A stretch of DNA of 9,878 nt, taken from the NCBI GenBank assembly GCA_022013615.1, contig JAKLQB010000155.1, positions 1 to 9,878 on the forward strand, in the 5' to 3' direction. This document shows positions 1-7,567 of this stretch, piece by piece. The position numbers were made by a program, and so were the translations under genes. Every line of letters starts with the position of its first letter. Position 1 is the stretch's first letter. The notes under the pieces are model-generated. The model searched no databases and had not been told where the DNA came from. It saw only the letters and a list, made by a program, of their open reading frames with translations. The stretch is from Desulfobacterales bacterium (GTDB lineage: Bacteria; Desulfobacterota; DSM-4660; Desulfatiglandales; Desulfatiglandaceae).

Positions 1-53
1 CCGCGGCATCTGGGGCCACAACCCAGTGCTCTACCGGCTGAGCTACACCCACC
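1..53 (-). tRNA. tRNA-His (anticodon GTG), partial at window edge
   Basis: Read on the minus strand, the sequence gives a tRNA 5' half: acceptor strand GTGGGTG preceded by the extra G-1 typical of tRNA-His (position 53), then TA, a D-arm starting GCTC and closing GAGC, and a five-pair anticodon stem CTGGG/CCCAG. The seven-base loop is TTGTGGC, with anticodon GTG at 19-17. The first bases of the T-stem (GCGG) are visible before the window ends, so the T-loop, 3' acceptor strand and CCA end are missing. The G-1 base and the GTG anticodon agree on histidine. Confidence 0.93.
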
Positions 54-64
54 ACATAGAATTA

Positions 65-93
65 CTTCTACACAACTTTAAATAATTTTGCAA
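65..93 (-). promoter_or_regulatory. Putative sigma-70 promoter of tRNA-His
   Basis: On the minus strand, TTGCAA (93-88, 4 of 6 matches to the -35 consensus) and TAGAAG (70-65, 4 of 6 matches to the -10 consensus) are separated by exactly 17 bases. Initiation would fall near 58, leaving a leader of about five bases before the tRNA, which is the usual arrangement. This is a consensus match by eye only. Confidence 0.45.
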
Positions 94-196
94 GCCCATT
101 TCTGAAATTCCACGATAACGTTAAAGGCAAGCTTGATGATCTCGTAAAAAGTCACGAAGTTCGGGATTTGGGGTAATGTCCCCAATGCTAACTGCT

Positions 197-202
197 TATA
201 AT
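197..202 (+). promoter_or_regulatory. Possible -10 box for the ligase gene
   Basis: A perfect TATAAT, preceded by TGCT, reads toward the ligase gene. No convincing -35 hexamer lies 16-18 bases upstream, and the implied leader would be about 140 bases long and run through the repeats and hairpin. It could be a chance match in AT-rich DNA. Confidence 0.22.
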
Positions 203-209
203 AATTCAC

Positions 210-238
210 AATCCCTAAATTCCTCAATTCCTCAATCC
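210..238. repeat. Degenerate octamer tandem repeat (AATTCCTC)
   Basis: The units are AATCCCTA (210-217), AATTCCTC (218-225), AATTCCTC (226-233) and a partial AATCC (234-238). Two copies are identical and the outer ones differ at one or two bases. The repeat is non-coding and runs into the hairpin arm that starts at 237. Confidence 0.75.
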
Positions 239-262
239 ATGTAAAAAGGACTTTTTACATGG
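237..262. repeat. Perfect 11-bp inverted repeat, loop GGAC
   Basis: The arms are CCATGTAAAAA (237-247) and TTTTTACATGG (252-262), separated by the four bases GGAC. The pairing is perfect. The core GTAAAAAG resembles the GTAAAAAGTC fragment at 144-153, so both may be pieces of one dispersed repeat family. As a plus-strand terminator it would lack a following U-tract, because the run of five T lies inside the stem. It is better read as a repeat remnant or a leader hairpin. Confidence 0.8.
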
Positions 263-298
263 CCGTCAACCTTGAACCGTGAACCATGGAACTTTGAA
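263..298. repeat. Degenerate heptamer tandem repeat (CCnTGAA)
   Basis: Five head-to-tail units follow the hairpin: CCGTCAA, CCTTGAA, CCGTGAA, CCATGGAA (one base longer) and CTTTGAA, then CCTG. The spacing is regular but the units are diverged. No coding frame uses them. Confidence 0.65.
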
Positions 299-349
299 CC
301 TGAGTAGAGCGAAACGGAACCAACCCTTAGTAATGGGAGGAAAATAATT

Positions 350-2305
350 ATGGCTAAACTATTGTGGAAACCTTCAGAAGACAAAATCAAAAACTCCAAT
401 ATGTATCGATTCATGGGGCTCATCAATGAAAATTACAACCAAAATTTCACTGAATATGCTCCCCTTTATCAGTGGTCAATTGAGAATATCTCTGATTTTT
501 GGGCCGCTATGTGGGAATTTGCGGACATAAAGGCATCAAAGCCTTATGACCAGGTCATTGACGATGTGACCAGGATGCCCGGCGCCAAATGGTTCTCAGG
601 GGCCCGTCTAAACTTTGCAGAGAACCTTCTTCGATACCGGGATGATCAGGTGGCGCTCATTTTCAAGGGAGAGGATCACGATAGCACAACTATGACCTAT
701 TCCGAGTTATACGATGAAGTAGCGGCCGTTGCCAAATCTCTAAAGGAAGCAGGGGTCCAGGCGGGGGATCGGGTTGCAGCCTTTATGCCCAACATGCCGG
801 AAACTATTGTCGCCATGTTAGCTGCCACGAGTCTTGGTGCGACCTGGTCATCCTGTTCGCCGGATTTTGGCATCAAGGGCGTACTGGACCGGTTTGGGCA
901 GATCAAACCCAAGGTCCTGTTCACGGCAAACGGGTACTGGTTCAAAGGCAAAAGCCTTGATTCCATCGAACGCATATCAGATATCCTGAAGCAACTTCCG
1001 AGCCTTGAAAAAGTGGTAGTGGTTCCATATACTGAGCAGGATCCCGATATCAGCGGGGTACCCAATGCCATCCACTATCGGGACTTTAAATCTCCCGACT
1101 CCAACCTGGAAATCGAATTTAAACAACTGCCCTTTGAACATCCCCTTTACATCATGTACTCATCAGGAACCACCGGGCTTCCAAAGTGCATGGTACAGAG
1201 TGCCGGTGGGATTCTCTTCCACCAGTTGAAAGAACTCATGTTGCACACGGATCTAAAACGAGAAGATACTATCTTTTATTTTACAACCTGCGGCTGGATG
1301 ATGTGGAACTGGCTCACCAGCTCCCTGGGAGTGGGAGCATCCCTTGTGCTCTTTGACGGAAACCCTTTTCACCCTGATCCGGGTGCCCTGTGGAAAATGG
1401 CCCAGGACGAAAAAATCACCATCTTCGGGACCAGTGCAGGATATATTGCTGCCCTTCAGAACGCAGGTGTGAAGCCCGGCAAAGAGTACGATCTCACACC
1501 GCTCAAGGCAGTCCTTTCAACAGGCTCACCATTGTCCGTGGAAGGGTTTGAATTCATATACGAGGAGGTTAAAAAGGACCTCCAGTTAGCCTCCATTGCC
1601 GGTGGCTCTGACCTCAATGGATGCTTTGCCCTGGGAAACCCAATGGGACCGGTTTATGCAGGGGAGTTACAGTGCAGAGGGCTGGCCATGAACGTCGCGG
1701 CCTTTGACGAGGATGGCAAACCGGTCATAAACCAGCAGGGTGAACTGGTCTGCACAGCCCCCTTTCCTTCCATGCCCATATATTTCTGGGACGATCCCAA
1801 GGGCGAGAAATATCACGCCGCATATTTTGACGTATATCCAAATATCTGGCGGCACGGGGACTTTATAGAGATCAATGACCGAGGAGGCGTCGTCATATAC
1901 GGTCGCTCGGACGCCACCCTTAACCCTGGAGGGGTGCGTATTGGAACGGCCGAGATATACCGTCAGGTAGAACAGTTGGAAGAAATAGCAGACAGTCTTG
2001 TTGTGGGCCAGGACTGGAAAAATGATGTCCGGGTGATTCTGTTTGTCCAGATGGCAGAAGGCTGCGATTTGACCGATGACCTAAGAAACAAGATAAAGGC
2101 AACTATTCGCGCCAACGCTTCTCCACGGCATGTGCCAGCCAAGATCCTGGCAGTGCCGGAAATCCTTTACACACTTAATATGAAAAAGGTGGAATTAGCT
2201 GTCAAAAAGGTCATCCAGGGACAGGAAGTGAAAAATAAAGACGCCCTCAAAAACCCCGAAATCCTTGATTATTATGCTAATCTAAAAGAACTTCAAGAAG
2301 ACTGA
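350..2305 (+). CDS. Acetoacetyl-CoA synthetase (acetoacetate-CoA ligase)
   Basis: This cytoplasmic enzyme of the ANL adenylating superfamily joins acetoacetate to CoA with ATP, via an acyl-adenylate (EC 6.2.1.16). It has 651 residues, the usual length for this family. An N-terminal cap helix region (about 35-95) leads into the AMP-binding domain. The ATP P-loop YSSGTTGLPK is at 270-279, WRHGD at 500-504, and GRSDATLNPGGVRIG, which opens the C-terminal lid, at 518-532. The GRSDATLNPGG form, the IIFG-type GTSA region (360-363) and the NPE-LD-Y tail (635-642) point to acetoacetyl-CoA rather than acetyl-CoA synthetase. The catalytic lysine should be K612, within TLNMKKVE. The conserved glycine before it is replaced by Met. 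GGGAGG at 335-340 supports the ATG start. The next gene follows after 16 bases, so the two are probably cotranscribed. The function is secure, and the role (ketone-body use, or acetoacetate recovery from fatty-acid or polyhydroxybutyrate metabolism) is not shown by the neighbours. Confidence 0.94.
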   Translation: MAKLLWKPSEDKIKNSNMYRFMGLINENYNQNFTEYAPLYQWSIENISDFWAAMWEFADIKASKPYDQVIDDVTRMPGAKWFSGARLNFAENLLRYRDDQVALIFKGEDHDSTTMTYSELYDEVAAVAKSLKEAGVQAGDRVAAFMPNMPETIVAMLAATSLGATWSSCSPDFGIKGVLDRFGQIKPKVLFTANGYWFKGKSLDSIERISDILKQLPSLEKVVVVPYTEQDPDISGVPNAIHYRDFKSPDSNLEIEFKQLPFEHPLYIMYSSGTTGLPKCMVQSAGGILFHQLKELMLHTDLKREDTIFYFTTCGWMMWNWLTSSLGVGASLVLFDGNPFHPDPGALWKMAQDEKITIFGTSAGYIAALQNAGVKPGKEYDLTPLKAVLSTGSPLSVEGFEFIYEEVKKDLQLASIAGGSDLNGCFALGNPMGPVYAGELQCRGLAMNVAAFDEDGKPVINQQGELVCTAPFPSMPIYFWDDPKGEKYHAAYFDVYPNIWRHGDFIEINDRGGVVIYGRSDATLNPGGVRIGTAEIYRQVEQLEEIADSLVVGQDWKNDVRVILFVQMAEGCDLTDDLRNKIKATIRANASPRHVPAKILAVPEILYTLNMKKVELAVKKVIQGQEVKNKDALKNPEILDYYANLKELQED

Positions 2306-2311
2306 TATGCT

Positions 2312-2316
2312 GGAGG
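2312..2316 (+). promoter_or_regulatory. Ribosome-binding site fixing a TTG start
   Basis: GGAGG lies five bases before TTG at 2322. The first in-frame ATG is at codon 30 and has no comparable site, so the TTG start is preferred. Confidence 0.7.
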
Positions 2317-2321
2317 ACTAA

Positions 2322-3179
2322 TTGTCTGAGTTATCTGCTGTTCTTTTCCCGCATTGTTACATTACGGAAAAAAATCTAAAAAGAATACCCCCCATTGTTG
2401 AGCGGTTGATGATCTGCCAACCGTGGTTCATGGAAAAACCTCTCCCTGTTCTCAAAAGGGATGAGGTATCTTTAATTGATGTCCTTCTCCCTCCCGTGAA
2501 CCTGAAACCAAAAGAGGGTTTCAAGGGGCTGCTCTCTGAATACATGCTCTGGATCAGGCAGAATCAGGATAGGGGATACGCAGCTTTTTTAGGCGCCACA
2601 CAAAAAACGGCCCTCTCTGAGGACACGCATTGGGAAATCAGGCAGATGATGCGTCAAATGGGAGAAGCCCCCCCCGCTTCCCAGGAAAATCACGCCCTGA
2701 AATGGCATCTCATTCTCCACCTGGCACAGGCATTTGAAGAAAATCTAATGGCAGCGGATGATATTCTCAAACAGGTGAAGCAACAGAAATCACCACTTGA
2801 GGAAGCTCTTGGAGAGGAAGCACAATTACAAAACATGTTTGATGACCTTCCTCAATCTGAAACAGATCTCTTTGTGGACGAACATCACCTCCAACAGGTG
2901 TTTGAGGCCTGGTTCGGCCTGTTCGGAGAGATCCTTCCGGATCATGGGATATTGATTACCTTAAACCGACACGTTATAAACTATGTGAAAAAGATCTTCG
3001 ATGATAAGGTTATTCGACTTTCCAAAGAGGCTGCGGAGTTGGTTTCACCGAAGATTTCCTCAAACTTTTCTGATTTCATCCCCTATCACCTCCCCCATCT
3101 TGGAGATGATGCGAGTAACCGCCGGGATCCTGTCCTGACAGGATTAGCCGGCAGAACGATTGCCCTTTTGGAGAGCTAA
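2322..3179 (+). CDS. Unrecognised soluble protein, 285 aa
   Basis: I do not recognise this family. The gene starts at TTG, with GGAGG five bases upstream, and begins 16 bases after the acetoacetyl-CoA synthetase stop, so an operon is likely. The protein shows no signal peptide and no membrane segment, and appears mostly helical. Residues 1-75 contain an LFPHCYIT start and a PW-F-E-P-PVLKRDE stretch. Residues 122-175 are charged and helix-prone (LAQAFEENLMAADDILKQVK, then a glutamate/glutamine-rich run). Residues 190-230 are aromatic and hydrophobic (QQVFEAWFGLFGEILPDHG). No nucleotide-binding, metal-binding or catalytic motif stands out. The only cysteines are C12 and C32. Coding is supported by frame integrity, the ribosome-binding site and tight spacing to a real gene. 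It could be a conserved lineage-specific protein, and the context does not reveal its job. Confidence 0.8.
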   Translation: MSELSAVLFPHCYITEKNLKRIPPIVERLMICQPWFMEKPLPVLKRDEVSLIDVLLPPVNLKPKEGFKGLLSEYMLWIRQNQDRGYAAFLGATQKTALSEDTHWEIRQMMRQMGEAPPASQENHALKWHLILHLAQAFEENLMAADDILKQVKQQKSPLEEALGEEAQLQNMFDDLPQSETDLFVDEHHLQQVFEAWFGLFGEILPDHGILITLNRHVINYVKKIFDDKVIRLSKEAAELVSPKISSNFSDFIPYHLPHLGDDASNRRDPVLTGLAGRTIALLES

Positions 3180-3297
3180 TGGCCAGGCTGCAGTTGATGG
3201 ACAATCGTCATTAGTCAATCGGAAGCAAAAGGGCTTTCAATTGATGTCAATAGAATTGTTTTATCTCCACCTGAGGAGATCTGGAATAGCATTATTT

Positions 3298-4074
3298 CTA
3301 ATGCAGGATCTGGCTGAGAAAGAGTTTGGTTCGTTCATGCTGAGGGTTTTCAAAGAACTCCTGAGGCGTATTTCCCTCCACAATTTTGCCAAAGTCCATA
3401 AAAAGCACCTGATGTGCCACACTCCTGGCAAAGCCCATTTCGTGACTGACCACGATCATGGTCATCCCTTCCTGGGCAAGTTCGATCATGACATCCAGCA
3501 CTTCCTTGATCATTTCCGGATCAAGGGCGGACGTAGGTTCATCAAAGAGCATGATCTTTGGATTCATGCAGAGACTGCGGGCAATGGCCACACGCTGCTG
3601 CTGTCCGCCTGAAAGCTGCCCCGGATATTTCCGGGCCTGTTCGGCAATGTGCACCTTTTCCAGATAAAACATGGCTGTTTCTTCTGCTTCAGCCTTGGGG
3701 ACCTTTCGCACCCATATGGGCCCTAATGCCAGGTTTTCAACGATGGTCAGGTGAGGGAAGAGGTTAAAGTGCTGAAACACCATGCCTACTTCCGTGCGAA
3801 CTTTCTCGATATTTTTTATGTTATCGGTCAGTTCAATTCCATCAACGATGATCCGCCCCCGTTGATGTTCTTCCAGGCGATTGATGCAACGGATCAAGGT
3901 TGATTTTCCAGAGCCTGAAGGCCCGCAAATGACGATACGTTCCTGTTTGCGCACGGTAAGGTCAATACCTTGAAGCACGTGGAAGTCGCCAAACCACTTA
4001 TGCATTTCGATAATTTCGATGATCGCATCGTTTGCCAAGGAATTATCTGCCTTCTCTGACGTTTTGGTGCCCAT
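3298..4074 (-). CDS. aapP: General L-amino-acid ABC transporter ATP-binding protein AapP
   Basis: This is the cytoplasmic ATPase that drives import through the AapQ/AapM channel. Its 258 residues carry every nucleotide-binding motif: Walker [10 protein letters not shown] (51-59), Q-loop Q101 in [10 protein letters not shown], signature LSGGQQQ (154-160), Walker B IMLFDE (174-179), D-loop SALD (182-185) and switch H211. The C-terminus [16 protein letters not shown] is typical of AapP. The N-terminus has about 17 extra residues before the conserved IIEI strand, as AapP proteins often do. ATG at 4074 is the first in-frame start, and the ribosome-binding site (GAGAG) is weak. It is the last gene of aapJQMP, 50 bases after aapM, and a palindrome lies in that gap. 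It is closely similar to the second ATPase of this window (8773-9498). Confidence 0.95.
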   Translation of the reverse strand: MGTKTSEKADNSLANDAIIEIIEMHKWFGDFHVLQGIDLTVRKQERIVICGPSGSGKSTLIRCINRLEEHQRGRIIVDGIELTDNIKNIEKVRTEVGMVFQHFNLFPHLTIVENLALGPIWVRKVPKAEAEETAMFYLEKVHIAEQARKYPGQLSGGQQQRVAIARSLCMNPKIMLFDEPTSALDPEMIKEVLDVMIELAQEGMTMIVVSHEMGFARSVAHQVLFMDFGKIVEGNTPQEFFENPQHERTKLFLSQILH

Positions 4075-4095
4075 AAGGGTTCTCTCATCTCAGGT

Positions 4096-4110
4096 TTAGA
4101 TTTAATCTAA
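4096..4110. repeat. Perfect 15-base palindrome between aapM and aapP
   Basis: TTAGATTTAATCTAA is symmetrical around the central T, with 7-base arms. It sits in the 50-base gap, about 22 bases before the aapP start. In DNA it has the shape of an operator. In the mRNA it could form a weak A/U-rich hairpin (5-bp stem, 5-base loop) upstream of the aapP ribosome-binding region. The sequence does not say which of these applies. Confidence 0.55.
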
Positions 4111-4124
4111 TATTATTTTACTTG

Positions 4125-5219
4125 TTAAAGACCTGTTTCCAACTCACGCTCTAGACGCCGACTGTAATTGGACATAAAGAAACAGCATAAAAAATAAATT
4201 AAGGCAACAAAAATATAAGCTTCGGCTGAGAATCCCATCCACTTTGGATCGCTTAGTACCGTCTGTGTGGTTCTCAGAACATCGAAAAGGGCAATAATAA
4301 CCACCAGAGAAGTATCTTTAAAGGCCGATATCAATTGCTGCACTGAAGGCGGTATCACTATTTTTAGTGCCTGGGGAAGAATAACCAACCGCATGGTCAG
4401 GTAATAGCTTAATCCTATGGAATCTGCAGCCTCATACTGCCCGCGCGGTATGGCCTGTAGTCCGCCACGAACTACTTCGGCGATGTAGGCTGCGGTAAAA
4501 AGAATGATGGCAACCTGGGCTCTTATAATATTGTTTATAGTAACTCCCTGGGGTAAAAATAAGGGAAAGACGACCGAAGACATGAACAACAGACTGATGA
4601 GGGGTACACCGCGGATGAGTTCAATATACATGACGCTTAGTGTTTTTACAGCCGGCATTTTGGATCGGCGTCCCAGGGCTAATACAATCCCTAAGGGGTA
4701 AGCAGCTGTTAGACCGAAAACGGATAATAACAGCGTTAATGGAAGCCCTCCCCACTGGGTAGTTTCCACAGGGATTAGGCCGAAAAGCCCCCCTTTCATT
4801 AGCAACCCCATAAGGAACAGGCCTAAAAACCATGCGTAAGCCAGGGGTTTCTTCCAGTGATCTCTGTTTCGGCTGTAAAACAATAGGCCGATTAACAGGG
4901 CCATCGCTACCAAGGGTCGCCATTGCTGATCATACGGATAAAATCCGAAAATGATAAATCTTATATTAGCGGGTATAATAGACCAGCACGCACCATCGCT
5001 TTGCTGGCATTCCGCCCCTGTTGATACCCAAAGGCTGTCAATAAATGCCCAGCGAATCAGCGGCGGTACGATCATCCACAAAAAATATATCGTAATTATG
5101 GTCAGAAGGGAGTTAAACCAGCCTTTAAAAAGATTGGTTCTGATCCATCCGATAACTCCCACCTGGGTCACCGGTGGTTTTATGACTTCACTCTTGTTAA
5201 TTTGATCCGCGTTTTCCAT
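4125..5219 (-). CDS. aapM: General L-amino-acid ABC transporter permease AapM
   Basis: This inner-membrane permease of the HisM/GlnP type pairs with AapQ to form the channel. Its 364 residues start with a cytoplasmic tail, then a first membrane segment near 36-60. A periplasmic insert carries C71 and C78 and the IRFIIFGFYPYDQQWRP stretch (86-102) characteristic of AapM. Further membrane segments lie near 103-115, 125-150, 160-182, 200-222, 232-250 and 332-350. The cytoplasmic EAA loop that docks the ATPase is at 263-284 (EAADSIGLSYYLTMRLVILP, then QA). The start lies eight bases after the aapQ stop, and no strong ribosome-binding site precedes it, so translation is probably coupled to aapQ. 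Confidence 0.94.
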   Translation of the reverse strand: MENADQINKSEVIKPPVTQVGVIGWIRTNLFKGWFNSLLTIITIYFLWMIVPPLIRWAFIDSLWVSTGAECQQSDGACWSIIPANIRFIIFGFYPYDQQWRPLVAMALLIGLLFYSRNRDHWKKPLAYAWFLGLFLMGLLMKGGLFGLIPVETTQWGGLPLTLLLSVFGLTAAYPLGIVLALGRRSKMPAVKTLSVMYIELIRGVPLISLLFMSSVVFPLFLPQGVTINNIIRAQVAIILFTAAYIAEVVRGGLQAIPRGQYEAADSIGLSYYLTMRLVILPQALKIVIPPSVQQLISAFKDTSLVVIIALFDVLRTTQTVLSDPKWMGFSAEAYIFVALIYFLCCFFMSNYSRRLERELETGL

Positions 5220-5227
5220 TCGGCAGT

Positions 5228-6424
5228 CTATCTTTCTACAAGCGCCATTTTTTTATTATACCAATTCATAAATGCGGACGTCGAAAGACTGAAAAAAAGA
5301 TATACCAACATGATCATGGCCACGCCTTCAATCGCCTGTCCGGTTTGATTGATGGCGGTACCGGCAACTGAGACAAAATCGGGATAACCGATGGCCACTG
5401 CCAACGAGCTATTCTTGGTAAGGTTCAGCATTTGGCTGGTCAAAGGCGGGATGATCACTCTCAAGGACTGAGGTAAAATTATCAGATTGAGAACCTGGCC
5501 TTGTTTGAGCCCAATGGACATCGCGGCTTCTCTCTGTCCTTTGCTCACGGACTGGATCCCGGCGCGAACGACCTCTGCAACAAAGGCTGCCGTATAAAGT
5601 ACTAACCCCAGTAAAAGAGCAGTGAATTCGGGGCTGACATTGAGCCCGCCCTGAAAATTGAAAACTTTGAGTACAGGAACACTCATCGTTGTCGGAGCTC
5701 CTCCCGCCAGCCAAGCTAAAAGCGGAAGTAAGACAAGAATTCCTACTGAAACGCGAAAAACGGGAAAGGCCATTCCGGTTTTTGCCTGTCGCTTGCGCGC
5801 CCAGCGACGCAGAAAAAAAACACTTGCACAACCAGCTAGAAAAGCAACGCCCATATATGTATGCGCGGGATGGAACTCCGGCACGGCAAAAACAAGACCG
5901 CGATTACACAAGAAAACACCGGTAAACGGGCTCAAAGCCTGTCTTGGTGACGGGAGCATTTCATAAAAAAATGCATACAAAAAGAAAAGTTGTAACAGTA
6001 CCGGTATGTCCTGAAAGACTTCAATATAGACAGCCGCCAGTCTGGATACCAGCCAATTCATTGATAAGCGAGCAATACCGATAAAGGTGCCGAGTATAAC
6101 CGTGAGGATAATCCCGATAAAAGAGACCAGGAGTGTATTTAAAACGCCAACCAGTAAAGCGCGGGCATATCTGTCTGCTGCCGAATAGGAAATTAAGGAT
6201 TCACCGATTTCAAAAGCAGCTTCCTTTTCAAGAAAACCGAATCCCGTGGCAATGGCTTGTCTTTCAAGGTTGGCGATGGTGTTGGAAACGAGATAATATC
6301 CGAGCAGCCCCACCATAGCCAAGACGCCCAGCTGATAAAGAATGGATCGCTTACGCGGATCATACCAGAAAGCAACTTTACCCGACGCTGGGCTGGGCGC
6401 GGCGGCTGCGGTTTCCTTCATCAT
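5228..6424 (-). CDS. aapQ: General L-amino-acid ABC transporter permease AapQ
   Basis: This is the second inner-membrane permease of the Aap system. With ATG at 6424 the protein has 398 residues, a normal AapQ length. The first membrane segment (about 26-48) is followed by a periplasmic loop with an FGFLEKEAAFEIGESLISYS stretch (62-81) typical of AapQ. Transport-domain segments then flank a large insert (about 155-235) with two additional hydrophobic stretches. The EAA loop begins EAAMSIGL (299-306) and continues to LPQSLRVIIPP. The start is uncertain. TTG at 6430 and ATG at 6421 are also in frame and no site is strong. ATG at 6424 was chosen because GGA lies seven bases upstream. The gene follows aapJ after about 120 bases that contain a hairpin, and aapM follows eight bases behind it. 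Confidence 0.93.
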   Translation of the reverse strand: MMKETAAAAPSPASGKVAFWYDPRKRSILYQLGVLAMVGLLGYYLVSNTIANLERQAIATGFGFLEKEAAFEIGESLISYSAADRYARALLVGVLNTLLVSFIGIILTVILGTFIGIARLSMNWLVSRLAAVYIEVFQDIPVLLQLFFLYAFFYEMLPSPRQALSPFTGVFLCNRGLVFAVPEFHPAHTYMGVAFLAGCASVFFLRRWARKRQAKTGMAFPVFRVSVGILVLLPLLAWLAGGAPTTMSVPVLKVFNFQGGLNVSPEFTALLLGLVLYTAAFVAEVVRAGIQSVSKGQREAAMSIGLKQGQVLNLIILPQSLRVIIPPLTSQMLNLTKNSSLAVAIGYPDFVSVAGTAINQTGQAIEGVAMIMLVYLFFSLSTSAFMNWYNKKMALVER

Positions 6425-6504
6425 CTTCAAGTCCAGGTTCGTAAAATATAGAGTTGTATTAAGTGGTTAGATCGTTGGCATTCTTTTTTTACAAGAATTG
6501 TATA

Positions 6505-6529
6505 AAGGTGCCACTGAAAGTGGCACCTT
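6505..6529 (-). other. Strong intercistronic hairpin between aapJ and aapQ
   Basis: AAGGTGCCACT (6505-6515) and AGTGGCACCTT (6519-6529) pair perfectly over 11 bp with a GAA loop. It starts 15 bases beyond the aapJ stop. On the transcribed strand it is followed by TATACAATTCTTG rather than a run of U, so it is not a canonical intrinsic terminator. In several binding-protein operons, a hairpin after the binding-protein gene protects the upstream mRNA from 3' decay or lets only part of transcription proceed. That role is inferred here. Confidence 0.7.
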
Positions 6530-6544
6530 CATTAAAGTGAGTAA

Positions 6545-7567
6545 TTACTTAAACGGCGGTGCATACATCAGCCCACCATTTGTCCATAGAGCATTCAAAC
6601 CCCGCTCAAGTTTTAGGGGCGTATTGACACCGACATTACGTTCAAAGACTTCACCATAGTTGCCGACCTGTTTGATGATATTATAGGCCCACTTTTCATC
6701 CAACCCCAGCGCTTTGCCGTTACCTGCGGTGACACCCAAAAATCTCTGAATTTTAGGATCCTCGCTGTTAACCATTTGATCAACGTTTTTCGAGGTGATT
6801 CCCAGCTCTTCAGCGGCAATCATTGCCAGAACCGAAAAATTAACAATATCAAACCACTGGTCGTCTCCATGACGAACCACCGGAGCAAGGGGTTCCTTTG
6901 AAATTATTTCCGGCAAAATAATGTAATCATCCGGATTGGGAGCAACGGACCGGGTAGAGGCCAGCTGGGATGCATCCGAAGTTAGGCAGTCACAGCGCCC
7001 GGCAAAAAAGGCTTTAGCCAGTTCAGGCGTGCTCTCAATAACGACCGGTTTCATCTTCATCTTGTTGGCCCTGAAATAATCCGCCAAATTAAGCTCGGTG
7101 GTCGTGCCAGGCAACACACACACCGTGGCACCATCGAGTTCCTTGGCGCTTTTCACGCCCAATTTCTTGGGCACCAAAAAGCCCTGCCCATCATAATAAT
7201 TCACATGAACAAAATTTAGACCCAAAGCGGTTTCACGACCCAATGTCTGCGTAGCGTTCCGCGTTAACACGTCGATTTCACCGGACTGCAAGGCCGTAAA
7301 ACGGGTTTTAGCCGTTAAGGGAACGAATTTTAATTTGTCGGAAGAACCAAAAACCGCCACAGAAATAGCGCGCCCCGTATCGACATCAAGTCCGCGCCAC
7401 ACTCCTTTTTCATCTGGTTTTGAGAACCCAAACAAGCCTTCATTAACACCTACCGAAATATACCCTTTAGCTTTAACCTCATCTAGCGTGCCTGCCATAG
7501 CCACACCTGCGGTAGCAATTACTGCTGCCGCTACCATTGCCACTAAGAAAAGTTTAATAAGTTTCAT
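6545..7567 (-). CDS. aapJ: Periplasmic general L-amino-acid-binding protein AapJ
   Basis: This substrate-binding protein captures amino acids in the periplasm and delivers them to AapQ/AapM. It has 340 residues. A classic signal peptide begins MKLIKLFLVAMVAAAVIATA, with likely cleavage after AMA at residue 25. Family hallmarks follow: TRFTALQSGEIDVLTRN (88-104), NYYDGQGF (123-130), CVLPGTTTELNLADYF (150-165), IILPEIISKEPL (216-227), VRHGDDQWFDIV (231-242), GNYGEVFERNVG (302-313) and a GLNALW-GG--YAPP tail (323-338). Cysteines are C150, C192 and C194. The strong ribosome-binding site AAAGGAGG (7583-7576), eight bases before ATG, fits the high expression such proteins need. It is the first gene of the aapJQMP operon. 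Confidence 0.96.
   Translation of the reverse strand: MKLIKLFLVAMVAAAVIATAGVAMAGTLDEVKAKGYISVGVNEGLFGFSKPDEKGVWRGLDVDTGRAISVAVFGSSDKLKFVPLTAKTRFTALQSGEIDVLTRNATQTLGRETALGLNFVHVNYYDGQGFLVPKKLGVKSAKELDGATVCVLPGTTTELNLADYFRANKMKMKPVVIESTPELAKAFFAGRCDCLTSDASQLASTRSVAPNPDDYIILPEIISKEPLAPVVRHGDDQWFDIVNFSVLAMIAAEELGITSKNVDQMVNSEDPKIQRFLGVTAGNGKALGLDEKWAYNIIKQVGNYGEVFERNVGVNTPLKLERGLNALWTNGGLMYAPPFK

Larger units (their letters stand above)
54..349. other. Gene-free stretch of short repeats and hairpins
   Basis: This divergent region between tRNA-His and the acetoacetyl-CoA synthetase gene has no credible coding frame. From left to right it holds the tRNA promoter; a CTCGTAAAAAGTC fragment (141-153); a 6-bp hairpin TTGGGG/CCCCAA (168-173/180-185); a perfect TATAAT (197-202) without a good -35; octamer repeats (210-238); a long hairpin (237-262); and heptamer repeats (263-298). 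A ribosome-binding site GGGAGG (335-340) closes it. The packing of unrelated small repeats looks like remnants of dispersed non-coding repeat elements. That is inference, and a genome-wide copy count would settle it. Confidence 0.6.

Noticed and set aside
697..1071. A 124-codon minus-strand frame inside the ligase gene.
   Set aside because: It is fully antisense to a secure gene and has no ribosome-binding site or recognisable domain.
3263..3304. Hairpins ATCTCC/GGAGAT and GCATTA/TAATGC in the convergent junction, as possible terminators.
   Set aside because: Stems are only 6 bp and neither is followed by a T-run on either strand. The second also overlaps the aapP stop. No terminator is evident between the two converging operons.
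3160..3612. A 150-codon open frame on the plus strand opposite aapP.
   Set aside because: It is a mirror of the conserved ATPase gene. A parallel open frame exists opposite the second ATPase (8707-9138) and translates to a similar His-rich sequence, as expected from reverse reading of the same conserved motifs. Neither has a proper start context.
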